From Coniferiporia sulphurascens (taxonomy: Eukaryota; Basidiomycota; Agaricomycetes; Hymenochaetales; Hymenochaetaceae), in assembly GCA_002794785.1 (NCBI GenBank), contig NBBA01000002.1, positions 2,728,001-2,792,000 on the forward strand: a DNA stretch of 64,000 nt, written 5' to 3'. Each line of letters opens with the position of its first letter. The stretch's first letter is position 1. The notes below the pieces were generated by a model, which worked only from the letters and a program-made list of their open reading frames with translations, made no database searches and was not told the origin of the DNA. A program made the translations under genes and the position numbers. Of this stretch, positions 15,670 to 26,306 are shown piece after piece.

Positions 15670-16965
15670 TTACACCGAGACCTTGGACCTTGGATGAACC
15701 ATATCAACTACACCCCGCCACGACTTCTTACAAAGCTTCGTCAGTACGCCATCGTCATGCATACCTAGGAGTTCACTCTTCACGAGGTAGTTTCCACGGA
15801 TTCGAAGCTTGCGTGCACCAATGAGACGCAGGAATCGGCTCGTCCCGCCCGTGCACCCACACGTCTTCCATTCCGCCGCGCACAAGTAGCAGAACTGCGC
15901 GCCGCAACGGCAAGACATGTGGTAGCACCCACTGTTGCGTTCAACCAACTGCCGGCAACGCGGACAGCGTTGCCATCCACACGACTGCCCGAGGATGAGG
16001 GCCTTGCGCAGTCCCTTGTCGACCTTGCAGCGGACAGATTCAGCGTGTGCTGGCGCGGTGCAGAGCTCGCATGTTTCCGCATTGCACGAGCTGCATAGTG
16101 CAGGCGTAGGATGCTGCTTGCGTGGACCCAAGAATTTCGCGCACAGCTTGTTAGAGCAGTAAAGACGAACAGGAGTCTCGTATTCGAAGATCCTTGCGCG
16201 ATAGAGTTCTGCGACGTCTCCAGACAAGTCTTTCTCGATGAGGCTCATGGGCACGACTTTCCCACAGCAGCGAGGGGGGAAGCAGTTTTCATCATCGACG
16301 TTCGAAGAAAACATATCTTTAAGGCAGTTGTCTCCATATCTGTGTCCACAGTGAAGCGTGACGCCATTCTCGAGAGCAGACTCCCCACAAACGACACAGT
16401 GCATATTCCTGCCTGGCCTGAAATACATGTCAGGGGCGACCAATGACGCAGAAATAGCCTGTGGTCCTCACTTTACAATTGGCGCGTCATATTCCAACAA
16501 GTTTCTGGGGAGTTCTAGGACTAAGTCCGTAGGTCGACGGTGTCTGTGGTGCGGCCATAGTGGTGGCGACGTTTCTGCAACAACACTTGATTCACCGGTA
16601 GGAGGATTGCACTCCTGAGACGCATTCACCACTTGGAAGCGTTTGTTAAAGAGGTCCCGGACGTCTGCGACCCGTTTGATTGGCGTTGCGGACTGATACT
16701 CCCCCAAGGCATAGCCACGATCGGCATCGTCTAACGAATCGAACTCCTGGAGGGCCGCCTCGGTGAGCAAGGACTCCTGCTTTCCCTTCCCTTTTTCCTC
16801 CGTAAGATCGGGGTACCGACCCTGCTCTCCGCTTGTTCGTACGATTTCCGGGTGGTTGGTATGATAGCCTAGTTCTGCGGACCTCGACCGCTCATCGTTG
16901 ATCCATACTGTTTGCGGCACGGAGGCACTAGAGGAACTGTACTCTGAGCCAGACCACCGACGCAT
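15670..16965 (-). CDS. RBR-type E3 ubiquitin ligase, tail missing (cluster copy 1)
   Basis: RING-between-RING ligases form a thioester with ubiquitin on a RING2 cysteine before transfer to the substrate. Two exons (16965-16472 and 16417-15670) with a 54-nt intron give about 413 residues. After a Ser/Glu-rich N-terminus comes RING1 (CVVCGESALENGVTLHCGH), the IBR (LYCSNKLCAKFLG, CSSCNAETCELC) and RING2 (CPRCRQLVERNSGCYHMSC) with the likely catalytic Cys in GCYHM. It is clearly paralogous to the ligase at 24139-25636. Just after KTCGC, near 15850, the alignment needs one extra base to keep the Asp-Glu of the paralog's PQWDE. Without it the frame runs into an unrelated 50-residue end, and the conserved His/Cys tail is absent. 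It may be a truncated but still catalytic ligase or a decaying copy. The start codon choice is the weakest part of the model. Confidence 0.85.
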
Positions 16966-18064
16966 TGCAAGTTGAGCAGTCGGGGTGCGGGGACCGAGTC
17001 CGAGAGACGAAATGCGTGGAACGGGGGAGTGACGGTAGACGCCTCGCGCTCCTTGGGCGCAGGAGTGCTATTTAAGAGGTATGATGTGATAGACGCTGTA
17101 TTAAATACACGAAGAAGCACAAAACCTATATAGGGGTAAACAACTGATCAAGGAAAGGGCGATTCGCCGTTGTCTGGCTTGAGACCACCGAGTCAAAAAG
17201 AATATAGAACAAAGCGGTACCAGTTCAGTTTCAACGGCTGAGCGTATATCTCTCATTCCACGTTGCGGAGATAGGCGCCTTAGCTTGAGTGACAGGAATA
17301 CTGATCTGTCGTAGACGTGCTGATGTTGAAGCCTAACAAAAGCGAGCGCTGGATATGCGACTTTCAGGGCACCTTCCGCCATCTCGCTTCCCTTGTTCCT
17401 CGCTGTGCACGGCTTATCGACGAGGACGGCGCTGAAATTCCATTCCTAGGACGCCTTCATTGGAGCTGTGCTTGCTAAACAGGGTCTTAATGTCTGGGAC
17501 ACCGGCATACTATTGCGCAACTCAATTGACTGTCTCCAAATCAACATCAGATTTGATGAGTTAGAAAGATATATGTACGTACAGCCTTGCTTGAGAAACT
17601 TACAGGGAATATAATTCGCGGCACCGTAAATACTTGGAGAAGTGAGCAAAGAGCGTGCAGCTGGAACTTGAAGTCACGCGTTTGTAACGTGTAATCAACG
17701 ATCACGCGATTCACGCGCGCTTTCAACGCGTCCCGCAGTCGAATCAGGGCACAACTACACGTCCTTCTCACTGCAGTCCTCCCGTTGGGGTTCAGTTCTG
17801 ATCCTTTCACAAGCCTCGCACGGTTTATTACAAGGAACCGGTCTCTGCGTATTTGGAAACAGGGCGTTTTATTTACACAACAAGACCATCACTACTAATA
17901 AACAACACTCCGGATAATCGGTCTCCTTACGTAGGTGAAGGTGAAGGGTGAATTCGCTTGATTGCCTCGTGTTTCGGACCACTTCAGTCCCTCGCTATTA
18001 ATGCCCTAAGTACCTCTATTTTATCTCACTCTCTCTCTGCACTTTCTCGCATTTCGTTGGACTC
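16966..18064. other. Divergent intergenic region between RBR copy 1 and Smr gene 1
   Basis: This 1.1-kb region probably holds the promoters of the minus-strand ligase and the plus-strand Smr gene. Open frames on the minus strand at 17101-17382 and 17547-17810 show no family pattern. The 60 bases before the Smr ATG are rich in CTCT repeats, a usual 5' UTR feature in fungi. Confidence 0.5.
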
Positions 18065-19766
18065 ATGGGCGAGGATTCAGAAACCAGGCATCTGCGCAAG
18101 GAGCTCGCTCGTCTTCAAACTCATATTGAAGACCAACGTCGTCGGCACTCTACGGAGGTAAAGACACTTCGTCAAGACCTCGACGATGAATACAGATATA
18201 GCAAGGTAAACGCTGTCGGATGAGCGTCGTAAGATGTTTGTTGACACCGTCATGCGCTGGCCCTCAGCGTCTGCGCAAAGAGCTCGATGAGGAGTACGAG
18301 CATTGCGCGCGCTTAAGAAAAGAGCTAGATGACAAGCGTAGACTTATGGACGACATGCGCGACGACCTTGATGACGAGCGTCACTACTCAGAGCAGCTTG
18401 AGCGAAAACTAGACAAGAGAACACGACAGATTAAGAAGCTTGAAGCAGAGCTGATAGCCCTCGAAGACGATTATGCGCTGGCTTATAAGGAACTCAAACG
18501 AATGAACGCGCTTAGAAAGGAGCTAGAGAACGCTAGTGAGTACAATACTCATATATTTGTTGACTTGTTTTAACCTCACGCTCTTCTTAATAGAGCTTCT
18601 TCGTCTATATGAGAAGCAAAAGGTCTCGAAACTTCAGGAAGAGGTCCTGTCCCTACGTGGTCACAGCCGTTCGCCCACGCCTCCCGGTGCACATGCGCCC
18701 GCCTACGCTTCGAGTCCGTCATACGCTCCGACCCCATCATATGCCCCGACTCCATCATATGCTCCGACTCCATCATATGCCTCGACCCCATCATACGCCC
18801 CGAACCCATCGACGCGAGCAACCACGCCCCGTACAGCTACCCCCGAACTGGAACCGGACTATCCTAAAGAGGGCGAAGACGAAGATGAAGACGAGGGAGT
18901 TTCGGCGGAACGGGAGAATGAAGAGGAGGAGGAGGAGGAGGAGGAGGAAGGTTCAGACAGTGAAGTCGATGATGAACACTCCGTTTCGGGCGAGGGGGAA
19001 CCTGAGGCCGAGGAAGTCGACGATGCTCCAGGGCAGAAATTACGTAGCATGGCGACTCGCGAAGGACGTCTTGCAGATCGTGAATACCAGCGAGCAAGGG
19101 ATGCATACGCCTCCGGCGACAAAGCCTTTGCGAAACAGGTTAGGAACTCACTCAAGTCTTTACACACTTATTGATAATCGTCCTGTGTAGCTCAAAGAGA
19201 GAGGCATGAAACATCGCGACGAGATGAAGAACTACCTCCGGATGGCCGCTGCTGAGATTTTCAATCATCATAACCCGGAATACCATTCAAACCCGAGCAC
19301 TCGTGACAAGATGGATTTACATCATCTGTACGTGAGCGAGGCTAAGGAGTTCGTCGAAAACCATATTGCGATTTGTCGTACGGGTGGAATTCGGCGCACG
19401 GAGATCATTTGTGGGCGTGGAAACCACAGTGCGGGCGGTGTCGCGAGACTGCGGCCGGCGATTCTCGAATACCTTGCGACGCAACGAGACGTCTCTGTTG
19501 ACTCCCACGATACGAACCCAGGCCGCATAGTAGTGCTTTTCTCGGACTCATGGACGCCCGAAGACGATGACATCCAGCTGAAGAGCAGGTCACGCCCACA
19601 GCACGCGGAGATCGATGACGTCTTTGAACAAGGACGGTCACGTCTGAGAGCTGCGACGAAGACTGCATTCGAGATCAGGCAGGGCCTGGAAGAGATAGAG
19701 CAAGGGGTCAGTGCGATGAGAATTAAGTCCGAAGGGAGGAGAGGCTCTAGCAAGACCGCAAACTGA
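18065..19766 (+). CDS. Coiled-coil, acidic, DUF1771-Smr protein (Smr gene 1)
   Basis: Four exons (18065-18205, 18268-18535, 18594-19138, 19191-19766) join in frame to 509 residues. Residues 1-160 form a long charged coiled coil with repeated LRKELD-type units. Next come five SYAPTP-like hexapeptides (about 178-207), an acidic stretch with a run of Glu (about 215-270), DUF1771 (about 286-352) and an Smr domain (about 358-430). The Smr motifs are intact: MDLHHL near 359 and CGRGNHSAGG near 393. Smr domains of the Cue2/N4BP2 type cleave RNA, and the DLH and GxGxHS residues are the active-site signatures. The tail after residue 430 is charged and disordered. The gene is the first of three tandem relatives and the only one with the coiled coil, which suggests oligomerisation. 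The substrate is unknown. Confidence 0.9.
18719..18808 (+). repeat. Coding minisatellite, five 18-bp units
   Basis: Five back-to-back 18-bp units encode SYAPTP, SYAPTP, SYAPTP, SYASTP and SYAPNP. They sit in the disordered linker of Smr gene 1 between the coiled coil and the acidic stretch. Unit-to-unit differences are mostly third-position changes, so the array is likely to vary in copy number between strains. Confidence 0.93.
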
Positions 19767-20055
19767 AACTAGAAAGCCGATGAAAATTTACCGTACACTC
19801 TTAAGCTTCCACTCATATGCTTCCTATGCGCTCCCGCTTACTCTTAACCGGAAGAGATGTACAGCTATTGATATATGTTGCTACTAATATGCATTATGAC
19901 TCTGATTATAATTTGGAATTATGGTAATTATGTATTTATAAATGAATTCGCACAGTGAAAAGATGAATGTTGGATTTTTAGTCGTTGGTGCGGTCGGCAG
20001 TAACAGATCCATTTTACTTGTGAACCCGTTCAGAGTGCGCACTAAATTAGTCCGA

Positions 20056-20273
20056 TACTATCGTATGACCCCTATTACAAAGTCACATTTTCAGACAAAA
20101 ATTGGGTTTCCAGCCTCCACATCATGGGTATAGGATCGAAAAAGTCCTTCTGAACTGTTGTACAGTATATAGATCTTTCTTGCCACTTTTTTCAACGAAA
20201 TTTAGATATGTTTCCTATTCAAGGCCGATTTTTGTTTTGGAAGTGACTTTGTAAAAGGGGTCATACGATAGTA
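20056..20273. repeat. Inverted-repeat (hairpin or MITE-like) element
   Basis: The 31-bp arm at 20056-20086 (TACTATCGTATGACCCC...) is the reverse complement of 20243-20273 with a single mismatch. The similarity continues inward for about 20 bp at lower identity. The 156-bp interior is AT-rich and has no open frame. Size, terminal inverted repeats and position in an intergenic space fit a miniature inverted-repeat transposable element, but no target-site duplication could be fixed by eye. Confidence 0.75.
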
Positions 20274-20537
20274 CGTGTAAGCCACGAAAAGTTTATAAAA
20301 CATGACGAATGCTGACTAACAAAGATCGACATATCGAGCTCGCCAAATAAGGAAACTTCCCATAGCTTTACGGCGGAGTTCGCATACACTTGAATTCCGA
20401 TTATTGTCGAGGCTCAAGAAAAATCATTTATGGATGACTCGAAGTGAATATTCTTGATGAATACTACTCAGTGGAGTCATAAATAATAATATATATAATA
20501 ATAACGGCCTTCCCATCACGTGACACCGCCTTCTAGG

Positions 20538-20544
20538 TATAAAA
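20538..20544 (+). promoter_or_regulatory. TATA box of Smr gene 2
   Basis: A perfect TATAAAA lies 136 bp upstream of the ATG at 20680, inside GGTATAAAAGG. It is the clearest TATA element in the window, and a TATA-driven promoter fits an inducible rather than housekeeping gene. Confidence 0.65.
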
Positions 20545-20679
20545 GGCCCACGTTTGCGTGGTTCACTGGTTACACACTAACCACCACCATCTACTTGCTA
20601 GTACCTATCGGATCTGCCAAATACGGGCTACTTTTTGTTTCCAATAGTTATATTTCTGATCTTGCTTATCTACATACAC

Positions 20680-21468
20680 ATGTCTAACTCTAAAATCATC
20701 AATGGAGGAGAGTCTTGCGTGCACAATGATGGCCCCACGGACACTGACCGTGAGAATGTCGCCGCGCAACAACAACAAGGAATAGGGGTGATGGTGCTGG
20801 ACACTTTCGATGAGCCGGAAACTGGATCTGAGGTCGCTGATCAATCGGAGGCCGAGTCTGACGGACTGTCTGGACCTCATTTGCGCTGTCTTGCGCGTGA
20901 GGCTGAAAACAGAGTAAGGACCCATCGCAGGTGCCTTCGACAGGCTGTGGATGACAAGAGCGACGCCGGACAAATTAAAATGGTGCGTATATGCTGATAC
21001 TTTGTTCCCTGCTGACTGCAGTTTTCTTTTCAGATAAGTAAGCGAATCGCTCGCGCTCGCGCGGCTGGTAGACGCTATCACCATTTGGCCGCGCTCAAGA
21101 TATTTCGTCAATACAATCCACGGTACTATGACCTCGCAACTGATAGTGGTAAATTCGCTACTATAGACCTGCACCGTCTATATGCACCAGAGGCCATGGA
21201 GCGTCTTGAAAGACACATATTTCATTGTAAGAGCTCTGGTTGCAGGACCACAAAGGTTATATGTGGTCAAGGGAAACACAGTGTGGGTAGGGTGCCACGC
21301 ATAAAACCGGCAGTTGAAGTATATCTTGCCGGCCAAGAGGGCATAGAGTATGTTGTGAACGAAAACAACCCCGGAAGCATCGCCGTCCGCTTCATTGAAG
21401 ACGAATTAGTCCTCAGGACAGCGCATGAAGGTAGGTGTCAGGCATCGCTGTACAATCTTATTCATTAG
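20680..21468 (+). CDS. DUF1771-Smr protein (Smr gene 2)
   Basis: Two exons (20680-20982, 21034-21468) encode about 245 residues. The N-terminal 80 residues are polar and acidic with a Gln run. A DUF1771-like helical segment follows and is split by the intron. The Smr domain carries IDLHRLY (Asp about residue 146) and CGQGKHSVG (about 178-186), so both active-site signatures are kept. Compared with Smr gene 1 it lacks the coiled coil and acidic insert. The intron sits at the same place relative to the Smr motifs as in Smr gene 3: the DLH Asp is 45 codons into exon 2 in both. The start is the first ATG downstream of the TATA box. RNA cleavage or binding is inferred from the domain only. Confidence 0.87.
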
Positions 21469-22555
21469 TTTGGGCATTGTACAAAGAAGTGCCAGCCATG
21501 GAAGGTGACCCAGAACAAAACTTATAAAGCCAACAAGATACGGCGATGGGAGCAACTAGAAACCCAGGACTTCGCAGGCTCATGCTAATAATGCAACGTA
21601 TGTGACCATTTATAACTCTCGAAGTCCAGCAGCTCTGCCAATGATACCCAGACACCTGCACTAAACTATGGGAAGTATTTTATGCAACTGCCATGGAATT
21701 CTTTTACATGGCAGACTCCAACAGCTGCCAGATAGCTAGTAATCATTCATGATATAGCTCCCTTTGGTGATGGCACAAATGTACATCTATGATGTGCAAG
21801 AGTTTCTATGCAATGTCCGTGTCCAGACAATAGTTGGCTCACATATATGGCGGAATCCGTGGGCTAAGCCAGATTCTGGAACCTTACCATGCAGAGTGCT
21901 AGCGAACGCTATGACTTATCCGGGACCATGGCATTCTCTCCAATTAATGGATGTGTCTGACGAACGAGGAAGATACAGGACGATCTGGCGTCGATCGGTA
22001 AATCACCGTCACCGTTGGCGTAGGATCTGCGGATCAGCGTTTGCGATGAACAGTAGTACTGTACATGTAGCCCGCGTGCCTGACTTGAAGGTAATTTTCG
22101 ATGATTCGAGGAGTCGTAGTACTATGTTATGTTTCCAAACCATTTACCCCTAGCCTGCTACCATAACACCCCAATCCTATCAGCCCACGTCATGTCAGCA
22201 CCTTCACACGCGTATATAAATGCACATACGCACACACAAGTACAAACAACCATGTATCTGCTCGGAGGATCCGATTCCCATGTTACCACTTCCTACACTA
22301 GTTCTAAATCTGCTCAGTTTTTATTTATTAAAGCTGCCTATCGGCACGATGTCTTACATCCACTCCAAACGGTATTGCTGACCAGTGACGTAACGAGCTT
22401 ACGATGGCATTTGCCGCGGCTGGTATCTGCGTGGTCGGTGCACACTGCAGCAACGTGCTAATTATACCCGAACACCCATCAGTCGCGGACATCCCCCGGG
22501 TCTTTTTTCTTTCCTACCAGGTCTCATTGCTGCTCACTCTGCTAAGAGAACACAG
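21469..22555. other. Intergenic between Smr genes 2 and 3, with TATA box and upstream ATG
   Basis: TATATAAA at 22213-22220 lies within a likely promoter for Smr gene 3, 336 bp before its ATG. An upstream ATG at 22252 opens a 69-codon frame ending at 22461 with no family pattern. It may be an upstream open reading frame in a long leader, or the leader may contain an intron ending near CCTACCAG at 22520 or CACAG at 22555. No other gene is supported between 21469 and 22200. Confidence 0.5.
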
Positions 22556-23348
22556 ATGTCCAGCATTACGCTCGTCGTCGATGGGGGCTCCTACCTGTGC
22601 GAGGGTAGTCGGAAGCGGAAACGGTTCATGGACGCAGATGAAACGGCATATGAAAAATCTGAGGCCGCATCGAGGTTCAACGTATTACGGGACAACAGGC
22701 TGAAGATTTACGCCTCTGACGACCTACTCGGGTCCCGCTTACGCCGATTCGCACAAGATGCCGAGGGAATCGCGGAGGATCTCGCAGAGCAGTCTTACCA
22801 GGCTAAGACCTCTGGCGATATGGAACAGTCAGATTGGGTACGCCCACCTCATACTATCTCTTATTCACTCCACTATGCGTTCTGCTGACTGCAAAGATCC
22901 TTCTCAGCTCTATGACCTCAGACTCAGCGCTTCCAAGATTGGCAAATGCTATCACCAGCTTGCCGCCCGAGAGATCTTCCGTCGGCGTAATCGTAATTAC
23001 TTTGGTAATACGCTCGACGGAAGTAACCTCGGCATTATGGATTTACACCACCTGCGTATACGCGAGGCAGAGACGTATGTCAAGGACCATATTTTATCCT
23101 GCAAGGATGCTGGCATCAAGACCACCAGGATTATATGCGGTAGAGGGATCCATAGCGTGGGCGGAATACCGCACATGCGGCGTGCGGTAATGAGATATCT
23201 TGATGGAGAAGAGGACATCGCAAATTTTGTGGACAGGGACAATCCAGGGCAAGTCGTGGTCCACTTCCTGGAAAACATAGAAATCCAAAACAGGAAGGCC
23301 ATAAGAGCCGCGTACGAAGGCACCGACGAAAGGGCCAGAAGATACTGA
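22556..23348 (+). CDS. DUF1771-Smr protein (Smr gene 3)
   Basis: Two exons (22556-22837, 22908-23348) join in frame to 240 residues. The short N-terminus contains a basic KRKR patch, a possible nuclear signal. A DUF1771-like segment spans the intron (LAARE, IFRRRNRNY), and the Smr domain has MDLHHLRIREAE (Asp about 139) and CGRGIHSVGG (about 171-180). Spacing between the two Smr signatures is 33 codons, as in the other two copies, so the core is under constraint while the flanks are free to change. It is the third plus-strand copy in a row and faces the second RBR ligase gene across 790 bp (convergent). Confidence 0.87.
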
Positions 23349-24138
23349 GACCAGTCGATTTTTGTCATCGTCGCGATACATCTACAACCGTTTATCGGCA
23401 CACGGAACCTCGTCAAATCATTCCAGACTCAACTACGGAGCACGCAACTATTCAAGAATATTATAGCCCCCATTAAATTAGCAAGTTTTAGGTTCGAAAC
23501 CGGAAGATCACCCGTCTAGCACGCACACGTTTATTTTTAAAGCCAAGGAGCGTTATATCATGGTACAGCAGAACCTTATCCCATACAAATGGTAGTTTCC
23601 CTTCTCTCATATCATCCTGCACTTTTTCAATTCCATCACATCCCGTACACACATATACAGACGTTTGTTTCCTAAATATACGATAGCATCGAATTTATTC
23701 CCGTTTGTATCCAAGTCTGAATGCGCATATACTTGCGGCCCCACTTTTGAAGATGAGCCTGCCTGAACTTCAGTGATTATTGTAGAAGTTCGAGCTCGAG
23801 GTCGGCTGTCGGAGCTAGAAAAAGCTTCTCATTATTCTTTCTTGTTGTATGCGCGCTCGAGTTCTCCCGCTCGATTATCTGCTGGTTCAACGAAATGCTT
23901 AGTAAAGAAGCGCACTCGTCAACGCCGCGAGTTGCTGAAAACCAACAATTATGTCCGAATTACCTCGGGGCCAACAAAAAGACTGTAAGCCATCGTTCGC
24001 CCAGAATGGGTTGGATGAGACCGATTTGAGTGGTAGAATCCTAAGCCTACAAGAAGGGTTACCGAAGTCACCCAAATACTCCAGTGTATTGTCCCTACAG
24101 GCTTATTCTAAACAATGTACGTAGTAATGCTATTCATA
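23349..24138. other. Convergent intergenic space between Smr gene 3 and RBR copy 2
   Basis: 3' flanks of both genes. A GGTTCGAAACC at 23491-23501 resembles a pol III B box but has no partner A box. No gene recognised. Confidence 0.5.
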
Positions 24139-25636
24139 TCATATCCTGTTCAATTTGCAACGATTACAAAGCATTAGCCGACAGCCTATGCAACTCTGCA
24201 GGAGAAAAATGAACAACGACATCCATCGCAGATTTCAGTAATTGAATTAAACTTACAAACAGGTACGCAGGGGGGTTGTGATGGCAGAAATCACACTGTC
24301 CACCGCCACGCCTGAACACAAAGTTCTGGTGCGCACAATCGTGATTCGTGCGGAGGTTCGCCACCTCTCTATTAACAAGATCGAAGAAGTTCCTCTCGTT
24401 TCCACCTGCATTCTCCGGCATCCTTTGTACGCGCTGTTCTGCGGCGAAAATTAGCCTTCCCTCATCCCACTGGGGGCAGGTACAGGTTTTCCAGGTTGCT
24501 GCACACAAATAGCAGAACTGGGTCCTGCAGCGACAAGTCATGTGATAACAGCCGATATTTAATTCCACGAGCTGTCTGCACCCAGGACATCGCTGCCATC
24601 TGTTTTCCCGTCCCAGAGCAAGGACCGCCTGTACTGCATCATCGCTCTTACATGGTGCTTCCTTCGGATGACCTAGCTCAGAACACAGAGCGCAGGTCGA
24701 ACTGTAACATGCTGGACAAACAACATTGGACGCGGCATCGCCCCTCGGGCCCAAGAAACGACTGCATGCCTTCTTCGAACAATACAGGCGGACCTGTGTA
24801 GAAAATTCAAGGGATTTTTCCTCGAAGAGCTTGAGCGTGGATGCCTTTAGATACGCTTTTACCTCATCCAATGGTATTTCTTGCCTGCAACAGCGAGGAG
24901 GGAATAGCGACTCGTCCAAAGTCGTCGCCGTGAATAATTCGATTATACAACCCTCGTCGTAATGATGTCCACAAGGCACTTTGATAGTTGGGCCGCGGAT
25001 AGGTTCCATGCATACTATGCAATTGTGTCTCTCCCTAGTATCATCATTTGAGCAACAATACACACGTATACCTCTTAAACATTGCTCTTACCTAGCATAA
25101 ACATCAAGTCGTGTAGATTCAACAGGGCCTAACAAACTTGAAGAGCTTGTCACTTGTGCAAGCAGTTTCCAGAGTCGCGCAAATGTTGGAGAGAGTCCCG
25201 TCGAGGATTCCGCATGTTTAGGGTTGGTACGCGGGTCAGATGTAATAGACAAAGTAGATGGATTGGTTGGGTGGACTCCTGTCGGTGATTCAGGTCTCGA
25301 TGCTAAATCACGGTCCTCCCGCTCCCGGCATTCGACTTCCGTATGCTCCTCCGGAAGGGAATCGTCCGATTCTATTGCAGCCTGTATGCTGCGAGCAAAC
25401 TCCGCGTCACTGATACTTGTCAGAACGGCCGCTGCATCTTCAGCGAAAAGGTCGAGGGCGTATTCCGCATCCGTCTTGCTCGTTCCCTTTCCCTTGCTGT
25501 TGCGTCTGAGCTCTCTTATGTCTTCGAGGCCTAGACGGTAATAGCTACCAACGACGCGAGGATCATTTTCGGTGTCGTGGTGGTTATCGGGAGGCTCAGA
25601 GGTGAGCCTGAGCGATTCCAGGTCAAGGGGATCCAT
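24139..25636 (-). CDS. RBR-type E3 ubiquitin ligase, full length (cluster copy 2)
   Basis: Three exons (25636-25092, 25034-24257, 24195-24139) with 57- and 61-nt introns give 459 residues. The N-terminal 180 residues are acidic, Ser/Thr-rich and contain DAEYALDLFAED- and DAEFARSIQAA-type segments seen in many basidiomycete RBR proteins. RING1 begins CIVCMEP (about 187). The IBR shows LYCSKKACSRFLG and CPACYSSTCALC. RING2 shows CPGCRQLVELNIGCYHMTC, with the catalytic Cys expected in GCYHM. A conserved tail has HDCAH, GGGQCDFC and, after the last intron, a CxxC pair (CIGC, CNRC). Without that small last exon the tail would end wrongly. Substrate and partner E2 are unknown. A TATAAG on the minus strand at 25703-25708 may serve as its TATA element. 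Confidence 0.93.
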
Positions 25637-26306
25637 GCAGCGGTGCCCTTGTGTGCGAAACTGGGGATCAGGTCTCTACACTTAATGCGTCTCCCCGGGG
25701 ATCTTATACCTGTTCTAAGCTTTCGGCATCACTACATCCATCCACTGAGAATCATATCAGGAAGACGGAGCTTCGACTGTACTAGGGTTTAACAAAACGA
25801 GGCGATTCAACGTCGTGCGGCCATGCCGTGCAAAACCTAATATCAAAGAGCAAGGAGACGGATAGCATAGTGGGTATTCTGTGGAGATCAACCAGCCGAT
25901 ATCACAAAAATCAGCAGCTCGAGTGTCTTTATGAGAAACGAATGATTGAAATATTACCGAACGCGCGACACGATGCAATAGGCGACGGCCAAATACGCAC
26001 ACACACATATAAACAGTTCATACTGCGGTAAACGGCATTATATCTGTATTTTTATGAACATTAAGTATCCGGTGAAAAACAGTCCGATGACATAAAAGGC
26101 AGAGGTGCGATGTGATGCGATGTGAAAAACAACTGTAAGGTAATCGTATGACGGAAGCATGTCCGATGATCGATGTGAAGAACAATTGTAGGTTGTATTA
26201 ATGATCAAGTATTTATAAGAAGACGCCTGATAGTGAGTAGATCAGCTGCTGGGACGGGAAGGAAAACATCTAAGCTATTATTGCGAAATAGAACTCCAAG
26301 GGTAAA
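25637..26306. other. Intergenic with an imperfect direct repeat
   Basis: Two related units are seen: 26118-26140 (GATGTGAAAAACAACTGTAAGG) and 26171-26193 (GATGTGAAGAACAATTGTAGG), each near a GTCCGATGA copy (26081 and 26161). They differ by a few substitutions and look like an old tandem duplication of about 55-80 bp. No gene is supported here. Confidence 0.6.

Noticed and set aside
17101..17810. Minus-strand frames upstream of RBR copy 1 as possible 5' exons
   Set aside because: They do not resemble the N-terminal region of the paralogous ligase and cannot be joined convincingly.
21764..22153. 129-codon frame between Smr genes 2 and 3
   Set aside because: Starts at a non-ATG codon and has no family pattern.
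23491..23501. B-box-like GGTTCGAAACC, possible tRNA
   Set aside because: No A box, no cloverleaf and no pol III terminator at the right distance.
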